Shown: one piece after another, positions 1-12,300 of the stretch
How positions within the stretch are numbered: the stretch's first letter is position 1
Layout: every line of letters starts with the position of its first letter
Assembly (NCBI GenBank): GCA_001600635.1
Contig: BCKL01000015.1
Coordinates: 186,001 to 250,000 of the forward strand
From: Leucosporidium creatinivorum
Lineage: Eukaryota > Basidiomycota > Microbotryomycetes > Leucosporidiales > Leucosporidiaceae
Length of the DNA stretch: 64,000 nt
Direction of reading: 5' to 3'
Notes under the pieces: model-generated
Told to the model about the DNA's origin: nothing
The model's database searches: none
The model's input: only the letters and a program-made list of their open reading frames with translations
Translations under genes and position numbers: made by a program

Positions 1-1078
1 TAGCGGTCTTCTCATCGCTAAGGAGGAGTAAATGGCAGCGAGCTCCTCCGGCGCTGTATCGCAGTCGAGCCGCTCAGAGAGCAGCAGCGAGCTGTTGGGA
101 GGCTTAAGCGGTCGTCCCAGGGTCGTGAGTGAGATACTCCCAAAGCCCCCGGAGGGAGGAGCACTGCTTCTGCGACCCTTCGCTGAGAGAGGTTGGAGGT
201 CGACGAGCACTTCACGCGAGGAAGAGTCGGGCCTTGATCCAGTGGCAGAGCCCTTTCCAGAAGGCCTACACAGCAAGAACGAGAGCACCACGCGAGGGTG
301 CTGCACGCAACGACTTACTCCAGAAGGATGTGGTGAGAGAGAAAGAGACAAAAGAGGTCAAGNGAGCCGTTTTGGAATCTCGGCGCTTGGACCTCTTCGC
401 CAAGCTCGCTAGTCTTCCCATTGCTGCTGGGGTGCAGCTGGCATTCGGATATGCTCGAGAGCACTCAGCACATCTCTGGCTACCTCTCTGAAACCTGCCC
501 CGACTTCCCGGTCCCAAGTCAGCTTTCTAAGGCTCGCCGAATCGAGATGACTCGGAGGGGCGTCTCCCGCTCCCTGCTGGGCGGAAGTTGTACAGGGAGA
601 CTCTCCGACGGGCGCCAGCGGATGAGAGCAAGTAATAGAGTGAAGATCAAGAGACAGCTACGCAGTTCTGGCCAAGTCCTTCCACCGCCGGCCACCGCCG
701 GTCGGCTCTCCGTCCGCCTGCTTCCTCGACCTCGGCTCTCGCCTCCAGTCGCCTCCGAGTCTCCTGGTCCAAAGTGTGCGCTACAGCAAGGGTGATCCTT
801 ACGGTTACGCTGCTCAACGGCATCCTGAGAGCCTCACTGGGCTATTTCGACCTCTCAGACCGCCCACCTGCTTCTCGCCTCGTTCCGAAGGAGCTCGGCG
901 AAGTCAGCGTCGCCTCACAGCTCTCAGTAACGGCTCGCGAGGACCTGACCGGGCCTTGAGAGTAGATATGTAGCATTATGAGTGCATTCGAACTTAACCA
1001 AGCCTAATTAAGTTGTCCAATGAGAGAAAGCGGAACCTAGATAACCTCCCGGCGACGACGAGCTGCTCCTGACCCTCT
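1..1078. other. no recognised gene; downstream of the hexose transporter
   Basis: Several overlapping open frames of up to about 125 codons exist on both strands, but none has a recognisable domain and none shows a convincing chain of start, GT-AG introns and stop. One ambiguous base lies near 363. The stretch holds the 3' flank of the minus-strand hexose transporter and perhaps the end or start of a gene lying beyond the window. I can support no gene here. Confidence 0.5.
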
Positions 1079-3473
1079 CTAAGCGGTCTTCTCAACATCT
1101 CCGTGGTCGTGCTTGATGTTGGTGGAGGCAGGGGAGAGGACAGCCGAGTCCTCGGGAACCCAAGCGGCAGTCTGCCACGGCCTGTGGGAGCGCGAGATGT
1201 GAGCTGATTGAACGCTGAAGGAGGAGAGAAAGGCGTACTTCAGTCCAGCCTCGAACATCTTGTCGAGCTGCTCGAGCGAGTGGGACTTGGTCTCGGGAAC
1301 GTACTGAGGGAGGGTGAATGTAGGTCAGCAATAAAACTCGGCGAGGCCTCGAGGGCGAGGACGGGAAGATGGGCAACTCACGAAGTAGGTCCAGACAGCA
1401 CCGCAGAGAGAGGTACCGAACCAGATGAAAGCAATCTTGGATCCGAGGTTTCCGTATTGAGCGTCGGTGATGTCTGTTGGTGGCAGCGTGAATGTCAGCT
1501 CAGAGCTCGGCGCCGAAGCAGCAACCGGGGGGATCGGTCGGAGTCTCGGGAACTTACAGGGAACGCAGAAAGCGATAGCCCAGTTCCAGCTGTAGTCAAG
1601 AGAGGGATCAGTACAGAGCCGAGAGAAGGGGCACAGAGAGTACTCACAACCAGTTGGAGGCGGTAGCGAGCGACATGGCCTTTCCACGGAGCTTGAGAGG
1701 GTAGAGCTCCGAGATAAGGACCCAGGCTCCAGGTCCCCAGGTGGCGGCGAAGGCTCCAATGAACATGAGGTTGAAACCGACGAGGACTTGGTTGGCAGCG
1801 TCGGTTCCGGCCTTGGTGACGGCGACGACACCTAGAGGTCGAGGAAGAAGGTCTCGTCAATCGGGATTCAGCGGAGAGTAGGGAAGAGAGAGCGCACCGA
1901 TGATGAGGTTGCACACGGACATCCAGACGGCTCCGTAGATGAGGAACTTGCGGCGACCGAGCTTCTCGACGAGGTAGATTCCGGGGAAGGTCATGCCGAC
2001 GTTGACGATACCGGTGGCGACAGTGATGAGGTAAGGAGACGAGACACCGGACTGCTTGAAGAATTGGGTGCCGTCTGCGAGCCGATAAGAGTCGAGTCAG
2101 CCAACGCCGAGACGAGATCGACCGGGCTAGAGACTTACAGTAGAAGATGAAGTTGACACCGGTGAGCTGCTGGAACATCTGGACGAGGATACCGCACATG
2201 GTTCGGCCGAGCATGCCGTTGTGTCCGCTCTTTGAGAGGCGAGGGAAAGGGAAGAGGGTCAGCTAGGTGCGCCTGTAGCAAGGCAGGAAAGCAAAAGCAG
2301 ACATACCTTGAAGCAGTCAGCGTAAGTGGCAAGGCCGAGGGACTTCTCGAACTCGAGGTTGGCCATAATCTCGCCCATCTCGGTCTGAACGCGCTCGGAG
2401 TCGACAGACTGTCCACGCATGCGAGCGAGAGCCTGGCGACCCTTCTCGTTCTCGCCACGCTTGAAGAGGAAACGGGGCGACTCGGGCTGTGATGTAGTGG
2501 GTTAGCAAAGAGAGACCTTGTAGGCGAGAAGGAACCGAGCTCACGATGAAGAGGCAACCGGTGAAGAGCATGGCGGCGAAGAGGATCTGGAGTCCGATGG
2601 GGACACGCCAACTGGCGGTAGACTGGATCTTCTCGGTTCCGAGGTCGACGAGCTGGGAGACGAGGATACCGATGGTGATGGAGAGCTGGTAGAACGAGAC
2701 GATGGCTCCACGGATAGCGGGAGGAGCGGCCTCGGATTGGTACTGTGAAGCCGAGACGAGTCAGCTCTCAGCTCCAACTAGGCTAGAGAAGAGGAGCGTA
2801 CCATGGGAACCATCATGGAGACGAGTCCAACACCCCATCCAGCGACGACACGGCCGACGATGAGTCCGGGAACGGTCTCGACACCGCTGCGAAATGAACG
2901 CCGAGAGGGTCAGCTCGACGGCTCGTCGGCTACGAATCAACTTGAACAGGCTGTACTTACGTCTGAATGGCAGCTCCGACAGCGAAGACAGCAGCGGCGG
3001 TCATGATACCTCCACGACGACCCATGCGGTCGGCGATGGGAGCTCCAGAGAGAGCGCCGAAGAAGGTTCCGATGGAGAGGAGCGAGGTGATGAGGGAACG
3101 GTTGGTCGACGAAAGGCAGCTGTTGTAGGTGAAGGGGGTCAGTAGCGGATCATAGGAAAAGCGAGCGGAACTTCAGCTCACTAGACCTTTCCTTGGTAGG
3201 CGCCGCTGAGAGCACATCCAACTCCGTCGGGGTGCTCGTAACCGAAGATGGAGAGCCAGTTGCCCATGGAGAGAACTCCACCGATGTTGGACGAATCATA
3301 ACCGAAGAGGAATCCTCCCTGTCGTGGCGCAAACACGGTCAGCGATGAGCGCCGAAGGAAGGCGGGCCGGAGCAGCCTCCATCTGTGGCAAAGCAGCTTA
3401 CGAAGGCGACGAAGATGCAGACGAAGAGGGTGTAGGGACCGTAGGCGCGAACCTCGGCGTAGTTGGCTCCCAT
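1079..3473 (-). CDS. hexose transporter, MFS sugar porter family
   Basis: This is a multi-exon gene (about ten short introns) for a 12-helix plasma-membrane sugar/H+ symporter of the fungal HXT type. It starts at 3473 (MGANYAEVRAYG), with the first intron after 24 codons. The sugar-porter landmarks occur in order: GGFLFGYDSSNIGG in helix 1, ADRMGRRGG after helix 2, GRVVAGWGVG, the central PESPRFLFKRG, QQLTGVNFIFYYG in helix 7, VEKLGRRKFL, GAWVLISELYPLKLRGKA in helix 10, and PETKSHSLEQLDKMFEAG at the end of helix 12. The protein ends in a short hydrophilic tail, VEKTA. Exon 2 ends at a GTGAGC donor and joins in phase to the CLSSTNRSL exon, which gives an uninterrupted frame. The long gene-poor upstream region (3474-4844) would suit a sugar-regulated promoter, but this is inference. 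Substrate specificity cannot be read from the sequence. Confidence 0.93.
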
Positions 3474-4844
3474 TGCTGATGTAGAGAGAGGGTTTCCTGC
3501 GACTCGGCGAAGGGGAAAGACGAGCTCTGTCAAAGGCAACGAGGGTCAGCTGCTGGTGCTCGGGTGAGTGAAGAGGTGGGAATATTCACACTGCTGGCTC
3601 TGCGAGTCGTGTGGAGGAGGAGTGAGAAGGAGGAGAACAAGAGACAAAAAGCAGCGGCCCCAGGTCCTTCTTGTAGACTAGCGCGCGGAGGACCGGAAAG
3701 CCTTAGCAGGCCCCGCGTGGCGCCGAGAGACGCTTTTTTGTTGATCGTACGCCTTCCTGCAAACAAGGACGAGCAACAGGGAGCAGAGCGAGCTCGGTCC
3801 AAGGTTAACGGACGCTGTACAGCTTCAGCGGTGCAGTCTGAGCTTCTGTACCCCTTCTACAACCCCCTGCACCCGCTTCCCCTCGTTGCCGCCCCGGGAA
3901 CTTACAAGAAAAATCGATGCGCCCCTTGGGCAGCCCCCTCAACTCGGCCTCCGTCCGACTTCGCCGATTGCGCCGAAATTCCACAAGGCCTTCTTGTCTT
4001 CGGGGCTGGATCATGTGATAGCTCGGCATGCGCTTGTTTGGAGTCAATTGCAGCGCAGGAGCTGTATCGATCTCGGTACAGCCTGGTGCCGAAGAAGCGG
4101 AACCGGGCGGGTTTCAAAGGGAGAAGCGCGAAGCGAGGGTGAGGGCGCTGGCTGAGCTGCAAGAGAGCAGCCGGGCGATTGACTGAGCGAGTTGAATCGT
4201 AAGGAAGAGCCTGTTCGTGCTCTGCGAGGTGTTGGAGTGATCCAGGAAACGAGCGGAAGTGAAAGTGAGACGCGACGCTAGCTTCTCGAGAAAAGGCTGA
4301 GGTTCGCGGCAAGTGAAGATGTACACCAGCACTCTCATGGCCACCAAAGTTGAGGAATAAGCTTGATATGCATAGAAAGCTCAGACTGAGCCGTCTGTAG
4401 CTACTCAAGGGCTTTAAACCCCATCGCCGAGACGAACGACGAGCGGGACGGCATAGGTGATGCGCCTCCGTTCAAGTCCGAACTCCACCACCGTTCCATG
4501 AACATCGAATTGACAAGTTGTCCCGCCCCCAGGTGCCGATGTCGACCTGGCCGCCTTTACCATCGCCAGCCGTTGCAAGCCGAAGGCCCGAGCGCGGATC
4601 GAGATTCTCAGCAGAGAAGAGAGATGAGGGTGAAGTGACGGGTGCAGAGGCTGTGGTAGGCAGCAGAGCTGGCTTAAGTTACGCGCGATCTATAGGCAAG
4701 CCTGCAAGAGGCCTCTCCATTCGAGTGTGTGTAGCCTGCGCCGAAGTGAGGTCCTCGGCGAAGGTGAAGCTACGCGCTCGCAAGGGTCTCTCAAGAGCTT
4801 ATATCGACGAACGAGTTGGTGATAGACACTACCTCCATCCGACT
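3474..4844. other. long intergenic region upstream of the hexose transporter
   Basis: This stretch is about 1.37 kb. Overlapping frames on both strands (for example 3564-4142 on + and 3902-4408 on -) reach 170-190 codons, but they have no recognisable domain and no supporting splice pattern. It probably contains the promoter and 5' leader of the transporter plus the 3' flank of the F-box-like gene. No clear TATA box was identified. Confidence 0.5.
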
Positions 4845-6176
4845 TCATACAGCCAACCTCTTGACCCCCTGCAGCAGCTCAGCTTCACTCTCATCTCCAT
4901 CCTCGGCGAACTCTCCCTCCTCGATTAGTCTGACGAACCGCCAGAATCCACTCTCCGAGAAGGGCGTGGCGGGCGAGGGTCGGTCTTCGTAGACCAGGTC
5001 GATCCTCAGCTCGTTGCAGAATGTCTCGAACGCCTTGCACTCGGGCGAGCTATAGAGCGAGAAGTCGAAAGGAGGGCCAAGCGGGAGGAGGGAGATGGCT
5101 TTGAGGCTGCGAGGTCCGCTGTGTCCACGTCGTAGGAAGAGCTCGAGGTTCTTCAGGACTCCCGGCGCAATGGATAGCCTCAGAAGCTGCGGCGAAGTTG
5201 ATGCGAGCAAGGAGAGGGCTTCGTCAGGCGAAGTCGCTCCTTCGGGATATGCTGATGGGGCGATATCGAGCGCCTTGATGGAAGCCCCGACATCAAGTTG
5301 AGGGATGCTAGCCAGGGCAGCGTAGCTCGAGTCGGCGGAGATGATCTCGAGCGACGAGCCAAACGAGGAGAGAAGGGTGCTNCATCGTTCGGTCGAGNTT
5401 GGTACATGCCGGCTTNGATAGACTGACNGAGCNGATCGTCCTTTNTAGGCNGGNGCGCGCTGNCCNTGCNNNGNAGGCTCTGCNNGCGTNAGGNNAAGNG
5501 CGCGAACGTTGGGGAAGAGGCCGAGAGGGTGGTCGAGGAACGGGGAGGAGAGGCCGACGATGCTGCAAGCGTGCAGACCGACGTGTTGGATGGAAGGGAA
5601 GACATCGTTGTCGCCTCGATGATTGACTCGGAAGGTGGTGTGCTCGACGATGAGGGTTTCGAGATGGGCTGTTCGGCGGTGATGGAGCGTCAGCGATACT
5701 CGCGGCGCAGGGACGTGCGAATACTCACCCTTGCATAGAGGCTGATCAGGCAGGCGTAGTTCATCGATCCAGCTCAGCTTCAGCTTCCTTACGTCCAAGC
5801 ATCGGCTCGTAAGTTGCCAGACCGAGCGCGCCGAGATCCGCTGCGTCGGTCCACCGCTGACGCTGAGCTCGACGATCCAGCTAGCGAGCTGCTTTCCACT
5901 TGCTCCTTTTCCGAGAACCGATACGAGACTTTGCACCTGTCGGCCTCCTTCGACGGCGACCGAACGGAACAGCTCTCGCTGCGCAACGTCTCTCCAGCTT
6001 CGAGCGGTGAGTGAGGCGGAGGTGAAGATCTGCAGGCGTTCAATGTACAGCTGGTCGGGAGGAGTGGCGATCTTGATGATGCGAGATATGAGCTCGGGTG
6101 GGAGAGAGGGAGCATCGGGCGAGGCGAACTCGGACGTCAAGTCGGAGGAAGAGGACGAGGGAGGGGAGGGGAGCAC
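4845..6176 (-). CDS. F-box-like / leucine-rich-repeat protein, 5' end uncertain
   Basis: The frame encodes about 420 residues. An N-terminal serine-rich stretch is followed by an F-box-like segment (SLPPELISRIIKIATP, then ASLTARSWRDVAQRELFRSV) and then by leucine-rich segments of the type that follow F-boxes in basidiomycete adaptor proteins. One intron of about 60 nt in the middle (donor GTGAGTATTC, branch CGCTGAC, acceptor GAACAG) keeps the frame open even unspliced. About 115 bases (5382-5496) contain many ambiguous bases, so residues there are unreadable. I found no in-frame ATG: the frame opens at a GTG and is preceded by a good acceptor (CCCTTCAG), so the true start may lie in an upstream exon ending near 6280. 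The expected role is substrate recognition for an SCF ubiquitin ligase, from the F-box-like sequence only. Confidence 0.65.
   Translation of the reverse strand: MLPSPPSSSSSDLTSEFASPDAPSLPPELISRIIKIATPPDQLYIERLQIFTSASLTARSWRDVAQRELFRSVAVEGGRQVQSLVSVLGKGASGKQLASWIVELSVSGGPTQRISARSVWQLTSRCLDVRKLKLSWIDELRLPDQPLCKGEYSHVPAPRVSLTLHHRRTAHLETLIVEHTTFRVNHRGDNDVFPSIQHVGLHACSIVGLSSPFLDHPLGLFPNVRXLXXTXAEPXXXXQRXXAXKGRXAXSVYXSRHVPXSTERXSTLLSSFGSSLEIISADSSYAALASIPQLDVGASIKALDIAPSAYPEGATSPDEALSLLASTSPQLLRLSIAPGVLKNLELFLRRGHSGPRSLKAISLLPLGPPFDFSLYSSPECKAFETFCNELRIDLVYEDRPSPATPFSESGFWRFVRLIEEGEFAEDGDESEAELLQGVKRLAV
5382..5496. other. low-quality tract with many ambiguous bases
   Basis: More than twenty N calls are scattered through this stretch, inside the F-box-like gene. 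It is an assembly or consensus-calling problem rather than biology, possibly from a collapsed repeat or poor coverage. Any residue or frame inferred across it is unreliable. Confidence 0.9.
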
Positions 6177-6546
6177 GGTGCAGCTTTGCTTCTGAAGGGT
6201 AGACGGAGAGGTGAGCTAACCACTAACGGGAACTAGAAGCAACAAACCACAAGTCCGAATCGAGCCCGAGCCACTCACCTTTGAGCAGCGGACGGCGGCC
6301 CTAGCAAGCGAGCAGATCTTGACGCCGAGCAGTACGAGCAGCTAGCGGCTTCCTTATATCCTCCTGTACAGCCGAGTAGTCGAAGTAGCCGCGACGAGTG
6401 ACTTGTAGGAAGACAAGCCTTGATTTCGAGCTCGAGCGGGTTGTCCTCGTCCGTATCAGCTCGTATCGACCTACAACACGCCGTACAGCAGGATTTCGCA
6501 GCTAAAGAGCTACTAAAGCTGCTCCTACCGTCCTACAGCCCTTCCA

Positions 6547-8894
6547 ATGGACCCTACAGCCTCCTCGCTCAAGCGCCCTCGCTCCCCCTCTCCTTCCTCG
6601 GCTCTCCCGCCTCGCCCGGCTCCTCCAGCGCCACCAGCAGCTCCCCTCGCTTCCCACCTAATCCAACCCCCCTCGCACTATCTCCCGCCTTTACGCCCTC
6701 CAACGCCTTTCCAACTCCCCCTCCACCTCACCTCCTTCTCTTACGGACCCAATAGGGTGTTGTTACTGGCAGAAGGGGAGAGGGATCAGGCGTTGCAGGT
6801 GTATAAGGAGCCTGCGTTGGGGTGTGATCTCAATAGGGGCTACGAGGAGGCTACTTGGAGGGAGGGAGGGAAAGATGAAGGGTTGGATGCGCTGCTGGAT
6901 GGGTGAGTTGGTGTTCTGCAGTATCTCCTCCTCTCTGCCCTTCTCTTTCTTACGCCGACCGGCGCCCGCCGTCCCTCGCTCGCTCGCTCGCTAACCTCCC
7001 TCTCTGCTCGGCGCCGAACCAGACTCTCCACCCTCTCCTTCAGCGACCCGGGCCCAACATCCACCACCACCCAAATCTTCCTCAAGAACAACGTCTACAC
7101 CTGGCGAGGGATGATGACTAAGCTATTACTGGCTGTGTACGAGGTGGAGAATGCCGCTCTGTCGCAGAACCAGAACCGAGGTGGTGGGGGAGGAGGCGGT
7201 GGAGCGAGAGCAGAGGGGTGGGAGATGAATGGCATGGTTTTGGATGTGAGTTCTTGCTCGTTCTCTTACTCTCACACTTCGTAAGACCGACCAGCGAGAA
7301 AGAGATAGCTGACCTCGCTCGCTTCGGCGAACGAACCCACAGGGCGCCCTCTACCTCGAAGACTCGTCCCCACCGTCCAAACTCGCCGCCAAAGCCGCCT
7401 CAGAATCCTCTTACAAACTCCAATCCTACTACGGCTACTCCTTCGAAGCGTTCTGCACCATGCCTCCCACCTCTCCATCGTCCTCCTCGGCGCCACTCCC
7501 TCCTCCCTCCACCGAAGCCGCAGAAAATCCAACAACACCAGCAGCAGACGGCTTCCAACCCCCAAATACCAACATCCAATACTGCTCCCTCGTCAAGACC
7601 TCTCTCGGCTCCTTCCGCACCATCTTGGGAGGCGAGGTGGATTGCTTGAGTCCGAGAGCTGGGTTGGAGGAGGGTAATCCGCGTGGAGTGGAGGTTGGGA
7701 CAAAGGATTTCGTCGAACTGAAGACGAACATCGTGATTCAGGGGGAGAGGGACGTGAGGGGGTTTGAGAGGTGCGTTTCTGGTGGCGAGGGAGGGAAAGG
7801 GAGCGCGAGCTGAGCTGACGACGTCCGGTGCTCGATGTTGACCTCGAATAGGAACAAGCTCTTGAAGCACTACGTCCAATCCTGTACGCTCTCATTCTTC
7901 GTCCACTCTCTCTTACTCCCTCGCTGACTCTCTCTCCGTCCCTCCCCCTCCTCCCGCTCTCCCGCCATCAATGACTCGGCGCCGACCATCCTCTCCTCAC
8001 AAAGTCCTCCTCGGCGTCCCCCTCATCACCGTCGGCTTTCGCACTCGACAGGGCATCCTGACAGGTCTGCAGAGCTTCAAGACGCTGGAGATCCCGCGAT
8101 TGTAGGTCCTTTCTCGCCTTCTCTGCTGTGCTCGACGGGCACTGACCTCGCTCCCGTATCCTCGCTTCCTCCTCTCTTCTCTTTCAACCCCAACACTCCC
8201 CTCCTTCCCCCCACCCTGCTCCTTTGAACAGAGTGCGCCACAAACCCCACTCTTGGGACCCTTCCGCCCTCCTCGCCTCAGGCGCCGACTTGCTCGGCTT
8301 CATCTACAAGACGATCTCCACTGCTTCTACCACACGAAGCTGGGAGGGTCGGTTCGCTTCCTCCTCCTCTTCCTCACCACCCTCCACTACCGCCGAGCAG
8401 CAGGAGCAGAACAGCACCGAGGAGAAGGAGGAGGAGGATGAGGGGGACCTCAGCCAGTGGCCCATCTTCCGCATCTCCTTCGACCCTCACGCAGCGGCTC
8501 GAGGGTTGCCGGGAGTGACTATCAGGCAGTTGAGCGGGCAGGAAGTGGCGAGTGAGGTGTGGGCGGGGAAAGGCTTGCTTGAGGGAGAAAAGAGGGTGGG
8601 ACAGGGGAGGGTCGGGTTCTTGAAGGCGGATTGGGTGAGGGGCATTAGGGAGCGGAGGAGGTGAGTTGATCTCTTGCCGTATCTGTGAGTGTTCGAGTGT
8701 GGGAGTTGACCTCTCTTTGCTGGACTAACAGAGCACAAGCCGCCGCCGCTTCCAATTCCTACGCCGAACGTCCTCCGCCCCCTCCTCCGCCAGCCCCAGC
8801 CCCAGCCCCAGCAGCAGCAGCATCGAGACCAGCGTATGGTACTACTAATGGTATGGGACAGAAGTCGAGCGCGCTGGGGGGGTTGCAACGCTAG
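6547..8894 (+). CDS. RAI1: RAI1/DXO-family decapping nuclease
   Basis: Seven exons join in frame: 6547-6902, 7023-7245, 7343-7770, 7852-7881, 8005-8101, 8232-8660 and 8732-8894. The product matches the RAI1/Dom3Z family. It has an N-terminal proline-rich leader, then GCDLNRGYEEATW, WRGMMTKLL, the catalytic acidic patch with GEVD, then ELKTN (the ExK pair that binds metal), and KHYVQSFLLGVPLITVGFR, the family's core strand. Family members remove incomplete or NAD caps and degrade faulty 5' ends, and in yeasts they partner the nuclear 5'-3' exonuclease Rat1. The C-terminus adds a proline/alanine tract and ends GQKSSALGGLQR. A glycine-rich insert and an acidic Q/E-rich loop make it longer than the S. 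cerevisiae protein. Alternative upstream starts around 6420 exist, but MDPTASSLKRPRSPSP is the best first methionine. The acidic metal-binding residues appear intact. Confidence 0.9.
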
Positions 8895-9322
8895 TCATAT
8901 GCTCGAGGTCGGAGGCAAAGGCGCGGCGAGCGTTCGGCGAGGGCAAAGCGGGTCAGTGAGAGGCGCTGGGAAGCTAGGATCTGGTGTGCGTTCTTGGATT
9001 AGGTCGATAAGGCCTGGTGTGTCGCTGGAAGGGCTGCAACGCCGTAGATCAAAGTACTGGGTCGCTCGGTGCGCTCGCGAGGGCCGAGCTCGGCGAAGAG
9101 ACTTTTAACGAGCTTGTACTGGCTCGGCAGAGCTCTGGGGTATATATGCATACATCAAAAAGCCTTCGCGAGCCTGTTGTGCTCCCTTACAGCTCACCAG
9201 ACCGAACTCGCTCGATGACCAAACATTCGATTCGACGCGTCTGCCCGGCGCCCGGCTCTCTCTTCCCCCTCTCGCCTCGTCATCTCGTTATCGACCTACA
9301 GCTTCGAGTACCCTCTCAAGCG
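8895..9322. promoter_or_regulatory. intergenic region with TATA-like element upstream of the CLASP gene
   Basis: This 428-bp gap between RAI1 and the CLASP gene holds a TATA-like TATATATG at 9141-9148, about 180 bp before the CLASP start codon. The sequence ATCGACCTACAG at about 9292-9303 looks like the acceptor of a 5'-leader intron ending shortly before the ATG. A nearly identical CGACCTACAG lies just before the VTC1-like start (21143-21152). No coding frame is supported. Confidence 0.45.
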
Positions 9323-12300
9323 ATGGTAAAGGCTCAAGAGCCCGACCGCATCCCTGTACGTCTTCTGCTCCCTCTGCTTCTCGCTGCTCGCGCTCACTCA
9401 ACTCTCCCTCAGATCCTCTCTCCCTCGCAACTAACCACCGAGTTCAACACCCTCCTCCTCACCCTGCAAAAAGAGGAATCTGAACACACTTGGGAACAAA
9501 TCGACAAGGCTGTCAAGCGGTTCCATGCGGTCGTGAGAGGGGGAGGAGCGAAGAGTTGGCCGGACGAGTTTGTGAGGGGGATGAAAGAGCCTGCTGTGGT
9601 CAAGGGGTTGGTCAGGAGTGTGAGTACTATCTTGCTACAGCTGGTGTGCGGAGGGGAGCCGGCAGGGCAGCTGGGATGGGAGTATGGGCAGACGCGTCGA
9701 GCGGTACGAGCGGCCATGAGCGCTGGCGGGCTGCTGGGGTACAGCAGCTGGCTGGCATTCTCGTTGCCGTAGTTGGGATCGCTCGCGCGCTTCAGTCTGT
9801 CAGTAACAGCTGAGTTGGGCACGGCGCGCTGCGTTCGGCGAGGACGAGCGCGTCGAGCTGGGCTGTAGGCTCTGAGGGACGAGCGGGGTGCGAGAGTAGT
9901 GGTGTCGAACACCTTGTACTGCTCAGTGCTGCGCTCTCCTCCTCCCCCTCCTTCTCTCGAGCCTTCCGGCCCCGAACTCCGAACCCTGGCTGACCTCTGC
10001 TCTCCTCCCACAGCTGACAACCGAGCGTACTCGTCTCTCTGGAACGACTCTCGACCTCTTCGCCGCGTGCACCCGCCTTGGCGCCCTCTTCCAACCCCTC
10101 CTCTCAACCTACCTGCCCACCATCCTCCGCCTCCTCTGCCGCACCAACAAGCTCTACATCTCCCGCGCCTCCTCCACTCTCGCCTCTATCATCACGCACA
10201 CCCACCTACCCGATATCCTCAAATATATCGTCTCGGAATGGAAGCTCGAGGCGGGCAAGAGCGCGAGTTTTAGGGAGAAGGCCAGTGAGGCGCTCGGCGT
10301 TATTCTCGGCACAGGGGGAGGAGAGATGGGGATCGAGAAGGAGGGGTGTGAGAGGAGGATGGAGGAGTTGGAGTGGATTATTCGCACGGGAGCGACGGAC
10401 AGAGAGGCGAAGGTCAGGGGGGAGATCAAGAAGTGCTGGGAGGTTTACAAGGCTGTCTGGCCCGAGAGGGTGCCGCAGTGGGTTCTCTCTCCGTTCTCTA
10501 GCGTATGAGATTGAGCTGATTGATCGAATTGACGCAACAGATTCACCGCGCCCATGACGCCCGTCATTCGGCGATACCTCAACGTCGGCGCCGGACCCGC
10601 TGGAGGAGCACCAGCCGCTTCTCGCCCTCCCATCAGCAAGAAGCCCAAAGTCCCCTCGGGCCTCTCTCCCTCCGTCTCGGCGTCCAGTAGCAACAAGACT
10701 ACCGCTCCCACCTCCTCATCCCTCTCAGCCTCCACTTCGGCGGCGCACAAGCCGAGCGCCAACTCGGCGCTCTCCTCCTCCACTTCTTCCCGTCCTCGAC
10801 CTCTCGCCGCCTCGACCTCCCGCGCTCATCCTCCTACTAGCCACACCACTACCACCGTCCCGCCAAAGGAGCCTCTCAAGCATCTTTCGAAGAGCGTCTC
10901 TGCCGCCGCGGTGGGGATGGGCCTCCCTTCCTCTCATACGAGGGAAGCAGAACGCTCGGCCAGTGGTTCGAACTCCAACTCGAGTTCCAGGTCAGCTAGT
11001 AGGAATCAGGATCGCGAGGCCGAGCAGGCGCAGACGTTCAGGCCGAACCCCGCTCCTCAGGCGAGCAGCATCAAGCCCTCCGAATCGACCTCCTCCCTCT
11101 CCTCATCCACCTCCGCCGCTCGCTCGCATCATGCTCCTCCCCCTCCTCCTCCGGCAGCGCATCACGGCCCGTTCAAACCGACTTCTCGTCCTCCCCTCCC
11201 GACTTCCCTCTCCTCCTCGTCCGGCGAGCCGAGAAAAGCGAGGCGTGTAGCTGCGCCGGCGGTACCTCCCCTCCCTACCAACATCGCGACCACCGCTCCT
11301 CCCACCACCAGCTCAACCCTTTCTCGCTCGACTAACGCTCCCGCCCCTTCGCACTCAGCGCCGAGCGCGACTTTGAACTCGAGCCACGGCCCCTCCTCTC
11401 GTCGCCCTCCCGTTCCTACTCCCTCAACCTCGGGTCCATTCCGACCTCACCCACCTCCTCCCTCCTCCTCCACCTCCAAGACCCTCCCCGCCGCCTCAGT
11501 CGCTCGAGTAGCAGGCGCCGCTCCCTCCGCCTCTCGTCGACCCCCTCCTTCTACCACTGCTCACGCCACCGCGACGAGTAGTACGGCAGCGGCGAGGGCT
11601 CATGCGCACCCGCCGGCGGTGCCTAGTGCTGCGACGGTGGCGGCGAGGGAGCGGAGGGAGAAGAGGGAGAGGGAGAGGGAGGTGGAGAAGAAGAGAAGGG
11701 AGGGGGGTGTTGCTGCTGGAGGCAAGGAGGTGGAGGAGAAGGTTACAGTCAAGGTTGATGAGGGAAAGGCGGTGGTGGAGCAGGTGGCAGCGCCAGTGGA
11801 GCAGAGGGACAAGAGCAAGGACGCCGAGAAGGAGGAGGAGGAAGCCCAGCTCGATCGATTGGTCGGTATCGTCGAGGAGGGCGGACAATTCGCTCCCACC
11901 CCTTCCGCCTCGTCCTCTACCGTCATCGCAGGCGCCGATAATGTCCTTGCTGGGCTCGCCTCTCCCATCGTCCCTCCCGCGCCCGAGCCCGCCCAAAGCG
12001 AGCAGGAGCCCGAGCAGGAGGACCTAACAGCTAGCCAAGAGACCGTTCTCGACGAGGATGGGATGGATGGGACTATCGTCATCGAGGAATCGCAGTCGCA
12101 AGCGCCGGAGCCTACCCCTCTTCCCGAGCCCGTGGTCGAGGCTCAGCAATCCGCCGCCGAGCCTCAGCTATCCCCTCCCGTCGTCTCGCCGCCTTCCCCC
12201 GTCGCAGCCCCTCTCGACGCTGAGCCCCCAGCCGCCGTCGAGCCCCAAAACACCGCCATCGAGTACTTCTCGCCCACACCAGCTACCGCCCTCGTCGAGC

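Noticed and set aside
1-20. Similarity of the first bases to the 3' end of the hexose transporter gene, suggesting a second transporter ending at the window edge
   Set aside because: The match is about 13 bases and the adjoining sequence does not encode a transporter C-terminus.
3564-4408. Overlapping frames of 170-190 codons on both strands upstream of the hexose transporter
   Set aside because: No domain, no splice support, and open frames of this length are common by chance at this GC content.
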